NCBI GenBank assembly: GCA_964016875.1
Contig: OZ024727.1
Coordinates: 11,404,091-11,468,090, forward strand
Length of the DNA stretch: 64,000 nt
Reading direction: 5' to 3'
DNA from: Fallopia convolvulus
Taxonomy: Eukaryota > Streptophyta > Magnoliopsida > Caryophyllales > Polygonaceae
The notes under the pieces are model-generated. The model searched no databases, had not been told where the DNA came from, and worked only from the letters and a program-made list of their open reading frames with translations. The position numbers and the translations under genes were made by a program. Below, one piece after another: positions 12,475 through 22,812 of this stretch (its first letter is position 1; each line of letters starts with the position of its first letter).

Positions 12475-13992
12475 GTGGTGGTGGTGGAAACTGGCGCTCA
12501 AAATTGCCTACGAACTCATACATGGTTCTCCAGCGCTCCTCATCAACCGTCACCCGCTGCTACATTGTCCTCCGACGAGCATTCGCCTGTTGATGCCTCG
12601 CATCATCTAAAGCCATGTGAGCTGCATAAACACCCTCCCAACGCTCCAACCTCAGGGTGAGCTGTGTCTGCTGCAGGTTGAGCTGTTGGATTTGGAAAAA
12701 CAAATCATCAGCCCATGGAGGTGGAACACTTGATCTAGAATAGGTGGGCTGAGGAGGCGGTGTGTAGTGATCCTGGGGCTGGAAGTGGTCTTGATAGATT
12801 ACCGGGTTATAGGGCATCATCTCATACGACTGAGGCTCAGTAGGCAGAGGCGGTGGCTCATTACCGAGGCTGAACGCCTCGTTATTGACCTCAGAATAAT
12901 CGTTAACGAGGTTGTCATCGTCGCCAAGTACCTCGGTACCGAGGTCATCATCCTCGATATCGAGTTCCTCCGTGGCTGCCTCGTCTTCATCCATTTCAGC
13001 TCCTTCTCTGTCGAATCTTGACTCACACTCCCCCAACGACGACTCATCAAAGAGAAAGCATGACCCGTCCCAGCTTCATACCAGTTCGGACATAAAGAAA
13101 CTCAAACTTGGCCCGATCAAGCAACACATCCTGACCAAGTACCTTGGTGGCGTACCCTCTTTAGATCCTCACAAAGATGTTGGAGGAAAACTAATACTTG
13201 GAGTCGAGCTTCTGGGGACGGTTTGGAGTATAACGCTCAAGATCGATACCGAGGTTCTCCGCCAGAAGACTCACCAAATTCCCGCACCATACTTCCTTTG
13301 ACTTGACCCCGTACTGCTCAACGTACTTCAACCATTCATACCCCAAATTTAAGGGGGAGAGGTCCTAAAAAAGAATGGGACGGAGGCATGCAACCTCCAA
13401 CCATGTTGGTCTTGAAAGCTCTTTCTGGCCAAAAAGTGGCACCCAAGACTCGGAGAATGATCCAGAAGATGGGGTTGATGATGCTTGCCCTTGGGAGTGC
13501 CGGTGCGGAAGGTTCGACCTCCTCGAAAATGTAACTCCAAGTGTCGGTAACCTTGAAATTCTCGCTCTTTTAATCCCTAGAGTGGTGAGAAAGCTCGAGG
13601 AGTGCATTGAATTCGGCCATTGTGCACTCGCGATCAACATTGCCTAACCGGAACTTGATCTTTCCAACCGATGTCTTGGTCTTGAAACTTGTTCGGAGAG
13701 TGGCTATGAACTCGGCGGTGAGGCCCGGGTAGTGCGGTGTTTCCTCCTTCTTCAATAGATGAGGTATTCCAAGAATGGCAAAAGCATGTTTGACGTCCTC
13801 ATAGATCCCCATAGGCTTAGCGCTTGACCTCGAGAACCACCTAGTGAAGTGGTCCTTTTGAAGGATGGAATCGAATATCTTGACTTCCTCTTGAGTAGCC
13901 AATATGACATTGTCCATGCATGGAGGAGACGGGGACCTTTGAGTCCTCCTCTTCTTTCCGGCTCTAGCGTTAGCTCGGCTAGTGCTTGCCAT
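12475..13992 (-). pseudogene. Athila-type env-like / ATHILA ORF region, decayed
   Basis: The best piece is 13992-13570 (140 codons): basic N-terminus MASTSRANARAGKKRR, then a region with FTRWF, a central LGIPHLL, HYPGLTAEFIATL and a K-I-K-F-R-L motif, resembling the ATHILA ORF family found between pol and the 3' LTR in Athila elements. After a stop at 13570 the frame is broken; pieces at 13050-12560 are rich in Asp, Glu, Pro and Gln (for example EMDEDEAATEELDIEDDD) and contain palindromic motifs. No clear signal peptide or transmembrane segment is visible, so calling it an envelope is by position only. Absent from A. Confidence 0.5.
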
Positions 13993-15182
13993 TTCTACCT
14001 ACAAATACCATGAAATTCTAAGATAAGATCCACACAAACCAACCAAAAGAAAACCACATACTTGCTCTCGAAAATGCTCTCGACATACCTCGGTACCGAG
14101 CTAATTGGGTCGGTAACGAGGTATTTGGATTTGGTTTAAAAACTGAGCATTTCACAGGTCGTTACCGACCCTCTCAGGTCGTTAACGAGCCTGGGTGAGA
14201 ACAATTTGCAAGTTATTCCGAGTACCAAAATTCAAAATTTTCCACAATTTCAGCACGATTTCAACCACAATTCCACATAAAAACACATAATCTACTCTAG
14301 CACATGCAACCCCATACTTGCTCGAAACCCTATCTAATCATGCCAATAATTGCCAAAATTCATGGTGAAAATCAATCAATTCAAGAACAAGATACTTCAT
14401 ACTTTCCGTATCAAAATTTCAATGCAAAATCAAGCAAGAATAACCAAATATAAATCAAGATCAATCACCAATCAAAGAAACAATAGAAGCACAATGCAAT
14501 ATCGACATGCAAACCGATTTCTCATAAAAGATCTAGATATGAATTTTACTTCAAATTACCATGAAAATTGCAAGAAAAGAGTTAGGTTTTAGAAATCATA
14601 CCGTAGATTGAAGAATTTGAAGAACAAAAACCGAATTTGAAAGGGGTATCGAGGGCTTGAGTGTGCCGGTAACGAACACAAGGATTGGTGCTCGTTATCG
14701 TGGGGTGCGATTGGGATTAGGGTGCGGTGGTGCGCCGATCAGTGGTGTTCTCGGTGGGATTTGGTTGAGGATTTGAAGATTTGGCTTGAGATTTTGGTGT
14801 GGGATTTGGAGGTTGAAGTAAGTTTTAATAGTAAGGGGAAAAGCAAGAGGCGGCGTGGAGATACAAGGATAGAAGATAGAATTAGGTTACTTACCTCTCC
14901 CACGGCGCTGTTTTTACGTGCCGTCTCAGGTCGGTAACGACCCTCTCACCTCGGTACCGAGCCTATGCAACTCGTTTTCGGTGTTTTTCGAGCACAACTT
15001 CCTATACCACGTTAGTTCCAAAACAAGTCTATCTTGCAAACTTTTAGATTAAAAAAAACTCAAAAGAAAGCTATGAAAAAGAGCTAATAAAAAGAAAGAA
15101 AACTAAACTAAAACTAAAAACTGGGTTGCTTCCCGTAAGCGCTATTTTTAACGTCGTTAGCTCGACGAACTTACCTTGCTAA
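13993..15182 (-). other. element B untranslated stretch between env-like and small ORF
   Basis: No supported gene. Palindrome pairs at 14088-14122, 14157-14193, 14664-14702 and 14928-14964. A second ccccatacttgctcga box near 14310 looks like an internal polypurine-tract copy. The gggttgcttccc box lies near 15122. Confidence 0.5.
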
Positions 15183-15470
15183 TCAAGGTGATTCCTTATC
15201 AGCTATGTCTGGGTTTTGAGAGACCCCATACTTAGTGTTGGAGGCATTTTTAGTTCGTCTCACTAAATTTGGTCCTTCATCTTCTAACAATATGCTCGGT
15301 ATTCCTGCATAAGGGTTAGTGAAATTCAAAAACCAAGGAGGTTTCGATTCCTCTATAGCATAGATAGCGGGATACTGTGTAGGAATATGATATAAGGAAG
15401 GATCATGATCAGTGTTAGTGAATCCATAGTTAGAATACTCACCTCGATCCATTAGTGAAGATGTCAGCAC
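15183..15470 (-). CDS. small conserved retroelement ORF downstream of protease (B copy)
   Basis: 95 codons. Shares with the A copy (6593-6841) the blocks IEESKPP (VKESKPP in A), FTNP, GIPSIL and KYGVS. The conservation despite decay elsewhere suggests a real protein segment. Position: just after the protease remnant, just before the gggttgcttccc box, where pol would normally lie. Function unknown; possibly the residue of a deleted polyprotein. Confidence 0.5.
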   Translation of the reverse strand: MLTSSLMDRGEYSNYGFTNTDHDPSLYHIPTQYPAIYAIEESKPPWFLNFTNPYAGIPSILLEDEGPNLVRRTKNASNTKYGVSQNPDIADKESP

Positions 15471-15551
15471 CGAGGTAGTTGAGGTTGTTATCGACCCATT
15501 AAAAGCAAATCCGCTCTTAGTGTCGTGCCAAAACGAGCCACATTCGTCGTA

Positions 15552-16508
15552 TTATTGTACGAAGGGCTTGGTACCGGCCCAAGGGGGGCCGGTAGTAGTC
15601 TCGGTTGCACTCTTGTAGTCCTTATCTTTTGGAGAAGAGTCTTTAGACTTAGCAATGTCGAGCTCTGGCTGGGACATCTCGATTTGTGCAGCGACAGTTG
15701 TGTCTTTGCCATCTTGATTAAGGCTGAAATCGACCCGATCCTTTCCTATGTCAGAGGTGAGGAACGACCTGCCTAGAATGATGGGGACTAGAGGATCTTC
15801 AGGCATGTTGAGGACAATGAAATCGTTTGGAATGAAGAATTTCCCAACTTGAATGGGATAATCATCAACGACTCCTATAGCTTTCACACTTGATTCGTCC
15901 GCCATATACAACCTCATATCCACAGGTTCCTGAGGTCCCATGTTAGCAGGCATTTCGCTTAGGGCCTCAACGAATGGTATAGAAATATTTAAGCTCTGGA
16001 GAATCGTAACGAAACGCTTAAACTTGCCTTGAGCTGAGTCCTTAGACTTCTTAGTAGGAAAGGGAAGAGACTTCACCAATCTCGGAGCCAAAGCGGGCTC
16101 GAGAGGTGATGCTATTGGGTCGACATTAGGGTCGATCGGTGCCTTAGAAGGATCGGTACCTACCTTGGTAGGGTCGGTATCGAGCCTGAGATTAAAAGAG
16201 GAGCTCGGATGAGAACACTTACCTGGGTTGGGGTCGGTAACGACCCTGGGAGTATCGGTACCGAGTTGCTCAAGCTCGGTAACGACCCTCTTTGGCTTGT
16301 TGTCGACCTGGGCCATGGCATCCTCTTCAGATTTGGGGTCGTTCTCCTTGGCTTTGGCACAATCCGGTATTGTCTTTTCGTTCCTAAGGTGCACGACCGC
16401 TATTTGTCCTCTAGGGTTCTCCTCGGCGTGGCCCGGGAGTTGCCCTTGCGGCCTCGGAATCTGTGCAGCTAGGTTTGCTAGCTGTGAGTTGACACTCTTC
16501 TTCCACAC
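15552..16508 (-). pseudogene. gag-protease linker and protease remnant, element B
   Basis: 318 codons open. Residues 1-40 (WKKSVNSQLANLAAQIP) are the gag tail. Residues about 70-135 carry repeated TDP / GTDP units encoded by palindromic DNA motifs (16115-16180, 16228-16290). NISIPFVEALSEMPA leads into the protease. The protease then jumps from SEMPA directly to NMGPQEPVDM, so the segment that in A contains the D-L-G-A active site is missing in frame. VGKFFIPNDF and PIILGRSFL remain. The protein would have no proteolytic activity. Confidence 0.7.
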
Positions 16509-16960
16509 ATCGAACTCTCCCCATCTATCTGCTTGTTGAGGTTAGCTTGGACTCTAGTGATTTCATTCTTTACACCATTAATCCCTTCATAGAGTCCTTG
16601 CACCCAAGATGGTGGCTCTTGATAGCCTGGAGGTCGATACGGCGCGGGCCGTTTGTCCGGAGGGGGTGATGCATAACTCGGACTTTGATTTTGATTTCCC
16701 CAAGCCCGATAATTGTTTGGCCTGTCAAAGTTATTAGGCGGGTTCTTGTATTGACCTCTCATATAGTTCATCTCAACATATGTCTCAACGGCTCTTACCT
16801 GCTCGATGTTAGTGCAAGCAGAAGTACTATGGGCAGAAAAACCACACTCTTGACAAGGTTGAGATGTTTTCAAAAAACTAACCTGTTTTTTCAGACGGTT
16901 GATCTCATCCTGTAGAAATTGATTTTTGACATCTGGATCAACTTCGTCATTATTAGGCAT
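16478..16960 (-). pseudogene. Gag zinc-knuckle region, element B
   Basis: 160 codons. A CQECGFSAHSTSAC knuckle fits CX2CX4HX4C, the nucleocapsid RNA-binding motif. It is followed by a Pro/Asn/Tyr-rich stretch and a VQANLNKQID coiled tail. Overlaps the next segment out of frame (a frameshift at about 16500), and two stops separate it from the capsid segment upstream. Confidence 0.7.
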
Positions 16961-16990
16961 GTAGAGACGCTTTTATGGCTGGGGTAGCTG

Positions 16991-17602
16991 TTAGGTCCCA
17001 TACATGGCATCGTAGTTAGACAGCTTGTCCAACAATTCCCATGCAGCAGTAGGATCCATTTCTATAAAACTGCAAGCAGTGTTTGTGTTGATGCGGTTCT
17101 TTGTTTCTGCATTGATCCCTTGGAAGAAGATTTCTTGGAGCACATATAGGGGTTGCCCATGAGTGGGACACTGTCTGAGCATCTCCTTGAACCTCTCCCA
17201 TGTCTCTACAAAGGTCTCGTTAGGCATCTGGTGATAGGAGGTGATGCATTTTCTGAACTCCGTTGTCTTGGCGGGAGGGAAGAACTTTGTAAGAAATTGA
17301 TCATACAAAGCCTTCCAAGTCCCGATAGACTTAGGAGGTAAGCTCTCCAACCAGCTCAGGGCCTTTCCAGTAAGAGACCACCTGAAAGCTTTTAATAGAA
17401 CATATTCAAGTGAGACACTTTCAGCAGCAATAGTGTCACATAAATCAAGGAAATTTTTTATATGTTCCATAGGGCACTCAGTATGTTTCCCTTCAAATTG
17501 AGCCCTTTTTATTAAGGATATAAATTGAGACTTGATCTCAAATGTCTTCTCTATCTCTGGAAGAACGATTGCAGACTCTGGCATGCTCAGTTCTGGATGC
17601 AT
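16991..17602 (-). pseudogene. Gag capsid region, Athila-like, element B
   Basis: 203 codons, Retrotrans_gag family: FEIKSQFISLIKRAQFEG, ALSWLESLPPKS, KFFPPAKTTEFRK, ETWERFKEMLRQCP and a FFQGINAETKNRIN block near the end, then NYDAMYG. Assembles the particle in intact relatives. Separated by single stops from the N-terminal piece (17609-17887) and from the knuckle region (16960-16478), so the gag gene is dead by at least three lesions. Confidence 0.8.
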
Positions 17603-17608
17603 ATATTG

Positions 17609-17887
17609 CTAGGCATTCCTCAGATAGGCATTCAACTGCTCTTGTAGACGGGCATTGTCCTCTCGTTGACGTGCAACGTTCACTCGCTCTCGTTCAGTTG
17701 TTTCAGCAACAACGTCTATATCAACTTGTAACGCCTCTATTTGTCTCCGGAGGGCTGCCATCTGTTGTGCCATTTCTTCTGGTACAAACATGGCTTGGTT
17801 TTCTCTCCTTCTGCGGTGCAAGGTGCGTTCAGGTTCAGAATACGAACCGGTGTTATCAAATTCGAGCCTGCGATGTCCTGCTGGCAT
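17609..17887 (-). pseudogene. Gag N-terminal coiled-coil piece, element B
   Basis: 92 codons. An RRRRENQAMF patch is followed by a long heptad-like helix (residues about 36-90). The stop at 17609-17611 lies within the gag reading frame, before QYMHPEL. The equivalent piece in A is interrupted by B. Confidence 0.6.
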
Positions 17888-18002
17888 ACGCTGAGAAAAC
17901 AGACAAAGAAAACAAAATTAAAAACAAAAACAAGGTCGGGCTATTCCCAGACCCACAAGTAAACCAACAAACACTGTTGCTTCCTCGACAACGACGCCAA
18001 TT
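17888..18002 (-). promoter_or_regulatory. element B leader with primer binding site
   Basis: PBS on the minus strand TGGCGTCGTTGTCGAGGA (17982-17999), three bases from the LTR edge. It matches the complement of the plant tRNA-Asp 3' end at 15 of 18 positions from memory, the primer used by Athila elements. The leader before gag is unusually short (about 100 bp). Confidence 0.65.
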
Positions 18003-19428
18003 TATTGATATTGATTTACTCGACAACAAATAAATTTGTAGTCAAGACCGCGCTGAGAATAGCGAAGTCATGATCGTCCATGGAAAGCATGGTTGTCTAT
18101 TTATCGAACTAAGAAAAAAATAAAACAAATCAAGGAAAAACAACTACGACAGACCTCGTTAACGACCTTGTTAGGGTCGGTAACGATCCTGGAATTCTAT
18201 TGCAATAGAACAAATATAACGATTCAAGTAATGGCTCAGCACCGATCCAAGTGCCTTGGTAACGAGTGTATTTGAATGTAAATCAAAAGAAAATCAAAGT
18301 ATAAAAAGCTCTAGGACAAGGGTTACCACAACATAGCTATGCATATAAACTCATATGAAGATAGAGATCATGCCTTTGAAGATAAACCAATCAACTTTCG
18401 TTGACTAAACAAGCAAATCGATCAACTTTCATAAATCAATTCACTTTATTACTTGTTTTGAATCCAAGGCTTGAAACTTTCGTTATCGAACAATATCAAC
18501 ACTCAAGTTCACAACTTTCGCTTTCGATCAAGCAACAAACTCAAATTACTTCGACTCTCGTCTATGTATAAGTACAAAAAGCAATTCAAAAGATAGAAGG
18601 GAATCAAAACATCAACATATACATTCAATCATGCACAACTATGTCGGGTTTCAACCCCGACCCTAGAAAAGTAAACTACTCACTCTTCATTGAATCAAAG
18701 CAAGCAACTTTATTCAAAGAGAACATTGAAAAGTAAAACTTACTTAAAATTAAAAGAAATATCGTCTTACAAATTCTCTTGGAATCCGAAAACAACTGAA
18801 GAACAACACTACGAGACTCGATCACCGAACTCGAACCTCTTCCTCTCTCTCTATCGGAAATCAGTTCGAACTCTCTCTCTTTCTCTCCTAAAAATCTTAC
18901 TCGAACCCCCCCTTGTCTAGGCTAGAAAAAGGGTATTTATACTAAGAAGGTTATCTAATAAAAGATCTAAAAGATAAAAACTTACCAAACTAAAAGATTA
19001 CAAGATAAAAGATATAAATCCCGAAATTCGGCTGTGCTCGACCGACACAGGTCACTTCGTTAACGACCTGCACATGGTCGATAGACACTTGCTGAATTCT
19101 TTAGCAAAAACTCTGATGCACAGCTCTCTGTTTTGACTCTTTTGCTGAATCCTTGGCTTTACTTGTAATTTAACTTGATCTTCACATGCATTCTTCTTTC
19201 TCCTCTTCTATGCATTCCACACTCACCACTTCACTTCAGCTTCGTTTAGAAAATGCTCAATTCCGCTTCACAAACCTACAAAAAGACACAAAACGGAGTA
19301 GCTTCCATACTTTTCACAAAATATGCAAACTTATCCAAACACACACAAAACTAACTCTAAAACTTACTAAAACTAATCTAAACAACCTAAGAAAGACACC
19401 TAAAACTAGACTAAAAACATGAACATCA
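18003..19428 (-). repeat. element B 5' LTR
   Basis: 1426 bp; ends in GAACATCA. Its first bases read TATTGATATTG instead of TGTTGAGAGGG. Minus-strand TATA-like box at 18934-18941. Palindrome pairs at 18152-18188 and 18232-18263; the pair at 10468-10500 of the other LTR is deleted here. Confidence 0.85.
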
Positions 19429-19708
19429 TGCCCTCTCTTCATTGGTTGCCATGTGAAAGCAAAACAAAAACAAAATCAAAATTAAAAGCAAAACGGGTTC
19501 TCAGAGAGGGTCGGTACTAAGGCCCAGGGGGTCGGTAATGAGTCTGCACTGATCCCGTAAAACAGAAAAATGGAAAGAAAAAATTGGGTTTGTCGACAAG
19601 GTTGGTACCGACCTGGGAAGGGTCGTTACCGACTCGACAGTGTACCCAAAAATCCTTTAAAGAAAAAAACCTGGCACTATTGAAATCTCCTCGGCAGCGA
19701 CGCCAATT
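19429..19708 (-). promoter_or_regulatory. element A leader, gag 5' side and primer binding site
   Basis: Starts with the second copy of B's target duplication. Holds palindrome pairs at 19508-19545 and 19600-19635. PBS on the minus strand TGGCGTCGCTGCCGAGGA (19688-19705), tRNA-Asp-like at 15 of 18 positions, followed by ATT and the LTR edge. Confidence 0.65.
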
Positions 19709-21820
19709 TGTTGAGAGGGATTTACTTGACAACGAATAAATTTATAATCAAGACCCCGCTGAGTATAGGGGAGTCAGGTTCATCCACGGGAAAAAGTCAG
19801 TATCAAGTTTTGTTCTTACTTAGGGCTCTAGTAGTCAACAAAGTTAGGGTTTTTATCAAAAGAGAGAGAAAATCTAAGGTTTTGGTGTCCCCACAACAAC
19901 AATAATGAATACATATGCCAATGAAACATAAAGATTATGCTTTTATCACATAAATTCTTCAACTTAAGCAAGTAAATCAACCAACTGTCGTTCAATCAAT
20001 AAACTTTACTTCCTATCTCTTTTACTTCAACTAGGATTGATCCGCTTTCGCTTCAAAACCCTAATTGACTATTCTGATTCAAAGTTTCTGCTTTCGCTTC
20101 AACTATGAATGAGAAATTCCTATCCATTTTCGTTTCAAGAATTAAGAACAAGAGAGAATTTTTTTGATAAAAACAATCAAGACATGATCAAAGGCAAACA
20201 TACATAACCATTGTTGGGTTAACACCAACCTTAGAGAGAGAGACTACTCACAATTCATGATTAAAAACAAAGCAATTGAATTAAAAAGGAAACTTACAAC
20301 CAAATCCAAACAAAAATTGTCTTCCAAGCAACTCCAATCTTGTCTCTCTATCTCTATCTCACGCCCCTTTCCTCTTCTCTCTTTCTCTCCTCCTCAAAAT
20401 TCCCCTTTGAAAGATGATAGAAAAATGGCCGAATGACCGAAAACCACCCTTATAATATGCCATATTGCTCTAAACCACCCATTTAATATCAATATACCGA
20501 AAACCACCCTAATAAGGGCTTCCGTTAATAAATGACCACCCGCCCCCAACTCCCGTCAAAAAAACCGTCAGTGTTGTATGCACATGCCCCATTATTAATT
20601 TTTTAATGTGAAATAAAAGTACAAAAAAAGGAAATGGGCCAAAAAAATGAATCTCAAGATCAAATCCTAAAATTCGAGTTCAAAGAAAATGAATCTCAAG
20701 ATCAAACCCAAAAATTCGATGATTGGTGCGCTTAACCCTAAACAAAGGCGAGATTTGGGAACGGAGGGAGTTGACGGCGAACCAGTAGCAACCCAAACTG
20801 CACAAAGGCAAGCCAAATCTGGATTGGAGAAAAGTGAGCCCGTGATTTTGGTTGTCGAAGTTCAAGATCCGAATTCATTAATGTTGTCCCCGACAAGGTC
20901 ATTGGTGGCAATGAAGTCATTTGAGTTCAAAGAAAGGCTTAAATCGTGTTGGAATTTTGCTTGGTATACGTCGAGGCTGTCTTTTTTGTGCAATAATTAG
21001 TTTTAATTTATTAGGTATATTTATAATAATATAATATAATGAAAAATAAAGGGTGGATTTGTAATTTCATACTTTAGACGGATTTTTTTGACGGGAGTTG
21101 GGGACGGGTGGTCATTTGTTAACGGAAGACCTTATGAGGGTGGTTTTCGGTAAATTGATATTAAAAGGGTGGTTTAGAGCAATATGGCTTTTATAAGGGT
21201 GGTTTTCGGTCGTTCGGTCTAGAAAAATTAGAGCTAGACAAGGTATTTATAGAGAAACTAAAGTTATCTATAACGAAATAAATCTTCTAAAAGATATATA
21301 CCTTAAAACTATCTAATAAATGCATCGACTCGTACTGTCTTCTACCGACACGGAAGCCTCGATACCGACCTCGACAAGGTCGGTAGGATTTAGTTGCTGA
21401 ATTTTCGACTTTCTTCTTCCTGGGAACCTCATTACCGACCTTGGCCACCTCGGTAACAACCCCCTTCAGTGCGTAATTTGGCTCATTATTGCTTTGGTAG
21501 ACGGGTCGTTAGCCTTCTTTTTGCCTTGATTCTTCTTCCTTAAGCTCGGTAACGGGTCTATAGACTTCTCTCATGGCTCAAAACTTGATCTTCATGTCTT
21601 GCTTGTGTGCTTTATTTCTTCGTTTTCTCATCTTTTCCTAAAATATGCTCCAAACAGCTCCACAACCTACGAAAACACCACTAAAGCTTATGTAGACTCC
21701 ATATCTTAAAGAAAATACGAAAACCTACACAGACGACTCTAAAGAAAACACAAAACTAAAGAGAAAGTCTCAAACACACAAAAACACACCCTAAAAACTC
21801 GACTAAAAAGGCGGATATCA
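19709..21820 (-). repeat. element A 5' LTR, interrupted by MULE
   Basis: About 1310 bp without the 793-bp MULE and one target copy. TG...CA ends as in the 3' LTR. The minus-strand TATA-like box (tatttata, 21244-21251) lies only about 25 bp upstream, in transcription order, of the MULE. Confidence 0.85.
20427..21219. mobile_element. non-autonomous Mutator-like element (MULE)
   Basis: 793 bp with terminal inverted repeats of about 143 bp (20427-20570 and 21077-21219; left end GGCCGAATGACCGAAAACC, right end complement GACCGAACGACCGAAAACC). Perfect 9-bp target duplication TAGAAAAAT at 20418-20426 and 21220-21228. The empty site is visible in the A 3' LTR near 4219. Nine-bp TSD and long TIRs are typical of MULEs. 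No transposase. The interior (20571-21076) holds a 103-codon ORF (20689-21000, +) and a short tandem duplication (aatgaatctcaagatcaaa, twice), possibly captured host DNA. Confidence 0.9.
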
Positions 21821-22424
21821 TCCTCCGAGGAATATTGAGTACTAGTATAATAAGCGATCAAGCTAAGTGACAGAATGTAGTGTAAGATGTAGAATAAGTG
21901 GTCAACATTGAAGAGGTAAGGTAGCACTAGAGCGAATAAGGTAGCATTAGAGTGAATCCTACTTAAGCACATAAGATTTATGAGAGAGTAGGAGTTGCTA
22001 TACCACAACCGAGGGTAAGGAAAACTTGAGTGGAGTTGAATTCCCTTAGAGCCACAAAGACCAAGAGTTTCTATAGGAAGATGCAAGTAGGTTATGGTCA
22101 CAACAGTGGGGAACAAGGTTGAGAACTTACCCTACATGTTTCAGGATGAGGAGAATAGCAAATTATCCAGAAGTACATCCGAGTTTAGTTAAGACGTTAA
22201 AGAGTAGAAGTTAAAAGTGTGTGAGACACTTGTGGATATGAACTAATTGTGTGCTTTAGGTGACTTGGCTTTGTGTGCTTAACTTATTTGATTGTTGCTT
22301 GTTGTGTGCTAATAATATAATTTACATGTTGTTTGACTTGTGTAAGACCTCAAGAAGCATTGTGGATTTGTTATCTTATATTTCTAGAAGTTTCAGAACG
22401 AAAATTTCTTTAAGGGGGGTATAA
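21821..22424 (+). other. element C 3' internal remnant with polypurine tract
   Basis: Non-coding in its present state. Ends in gaacgaaaatttcttt followed by the purine run, matching the end of Tekay/Del elements. No gene can be supported. Confidence 0.5.
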
Positions 22425-22450
22425 TGTAATATTTGAAAATATTTTGATAT
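22425..22450 (+). repeat. element C 3' LTR, first part
   Basis: Starts TGTAATATTTGAAAATATT, as in the left LTR; split after 26 bp by element F. Continues at 30466. Confidence 0.6.
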
Positions 22451-22812
22451 TGTTATGAAGTCCAAGTTATCATACTACAAGCTATCTATTTACACACACA
22501 TGTATCACACATATTATGTATGAACAAGTGTATAATGGAGGAAAAATTGTATAAGGTGAATTATTCACCTTCTTCACCTCCTTATTTCCATGCATAAATC
22601 ATGGAGATTTACCAAAGTTTTACCCCACTCTTGGCCTATAAATATGGCCATCATCCATTGTAAAACTTGCACCAAAAGTAGAGTAAGAAATACATTCTCT
22701 AAAGTTCGTACTCTCCCTCCCTCTCTTCTAATGATTAAAAGGTTCTCATAAAGTTTGTTTAAGTGTTCTTTCAAAGATTAAGTGGTCTTGCTTTTATTAT
22801 CATTTCATAACA
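22451..22812 (+). repeat. element F 5' LTR
   Basis: 362 bp, TGTTATGAAG to TTTCATAACA. TATA box CTATAAATA at about 22636-22644. Confidence 0.9.

Larger units (their letters stand above)
9339..19428 (-). mobile_element. element B: non-autonomous Athila-like element nested in A
   Basis: LTRs at 9339-10805 and 18003-19428; 5-bp target duplication TGCCC at 9334-9338 and 19429-19433 shows insertion into A's gag. The primer site beside the right LTR and polypurine tract beside the left LTR give minus orientation. Coding order: gag with CCHC knuckle, protease remnant lacking its active site, small conserved ORF, Athila-type env-like region; no reverse transcriptase or integrase. It shares layout and palindromic motifs with A but has about 2.5 kb (12470-14930) that A lacks. 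Confidence 0.85.
3631..21820 (-). mobile_element. element A: non-autonomous Athila-like gypsy element
   Basis: Minus-strand LTR element. LTRs at 3631-4853 (3') and 19709-21820 (5', enlarged by a MULE) both run TGTTGAGAGG to GGCGGATATCA on the + strand. The primer binding site beside the 5' LTR resembles the complement of plant tRNA-Asp, as in Athila. The purine tract AAGTATGGGGTA abuts the 3' LTR and is preceded by a gaggacaagcaag motif. Coding order on the minus strand is gag, aspartic protease, a small conserved ORF; no reverse transcriptase, RNase H or integrase is detectable. Element B is inserted in gag. Over roughly the first 245 bp the two LTRs differ at about 7% of sites by hand count. 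It would need trans-acting enzymes to move. Confidence 0.8.

Noticed and set aside
4391..19640. CRISPR-like or transcription-terminator array for the palindromic pairs
   Set aside because: Units are dispersed, not spaced in an array, the window is nuclear plant DNA, and no cas genes are present.
21739..22116. 125-codon minus ORF over the A/C boundary
   Set aside because: Spans the LTR end of A and the C remnant, so cannot be one old gene; no domain.
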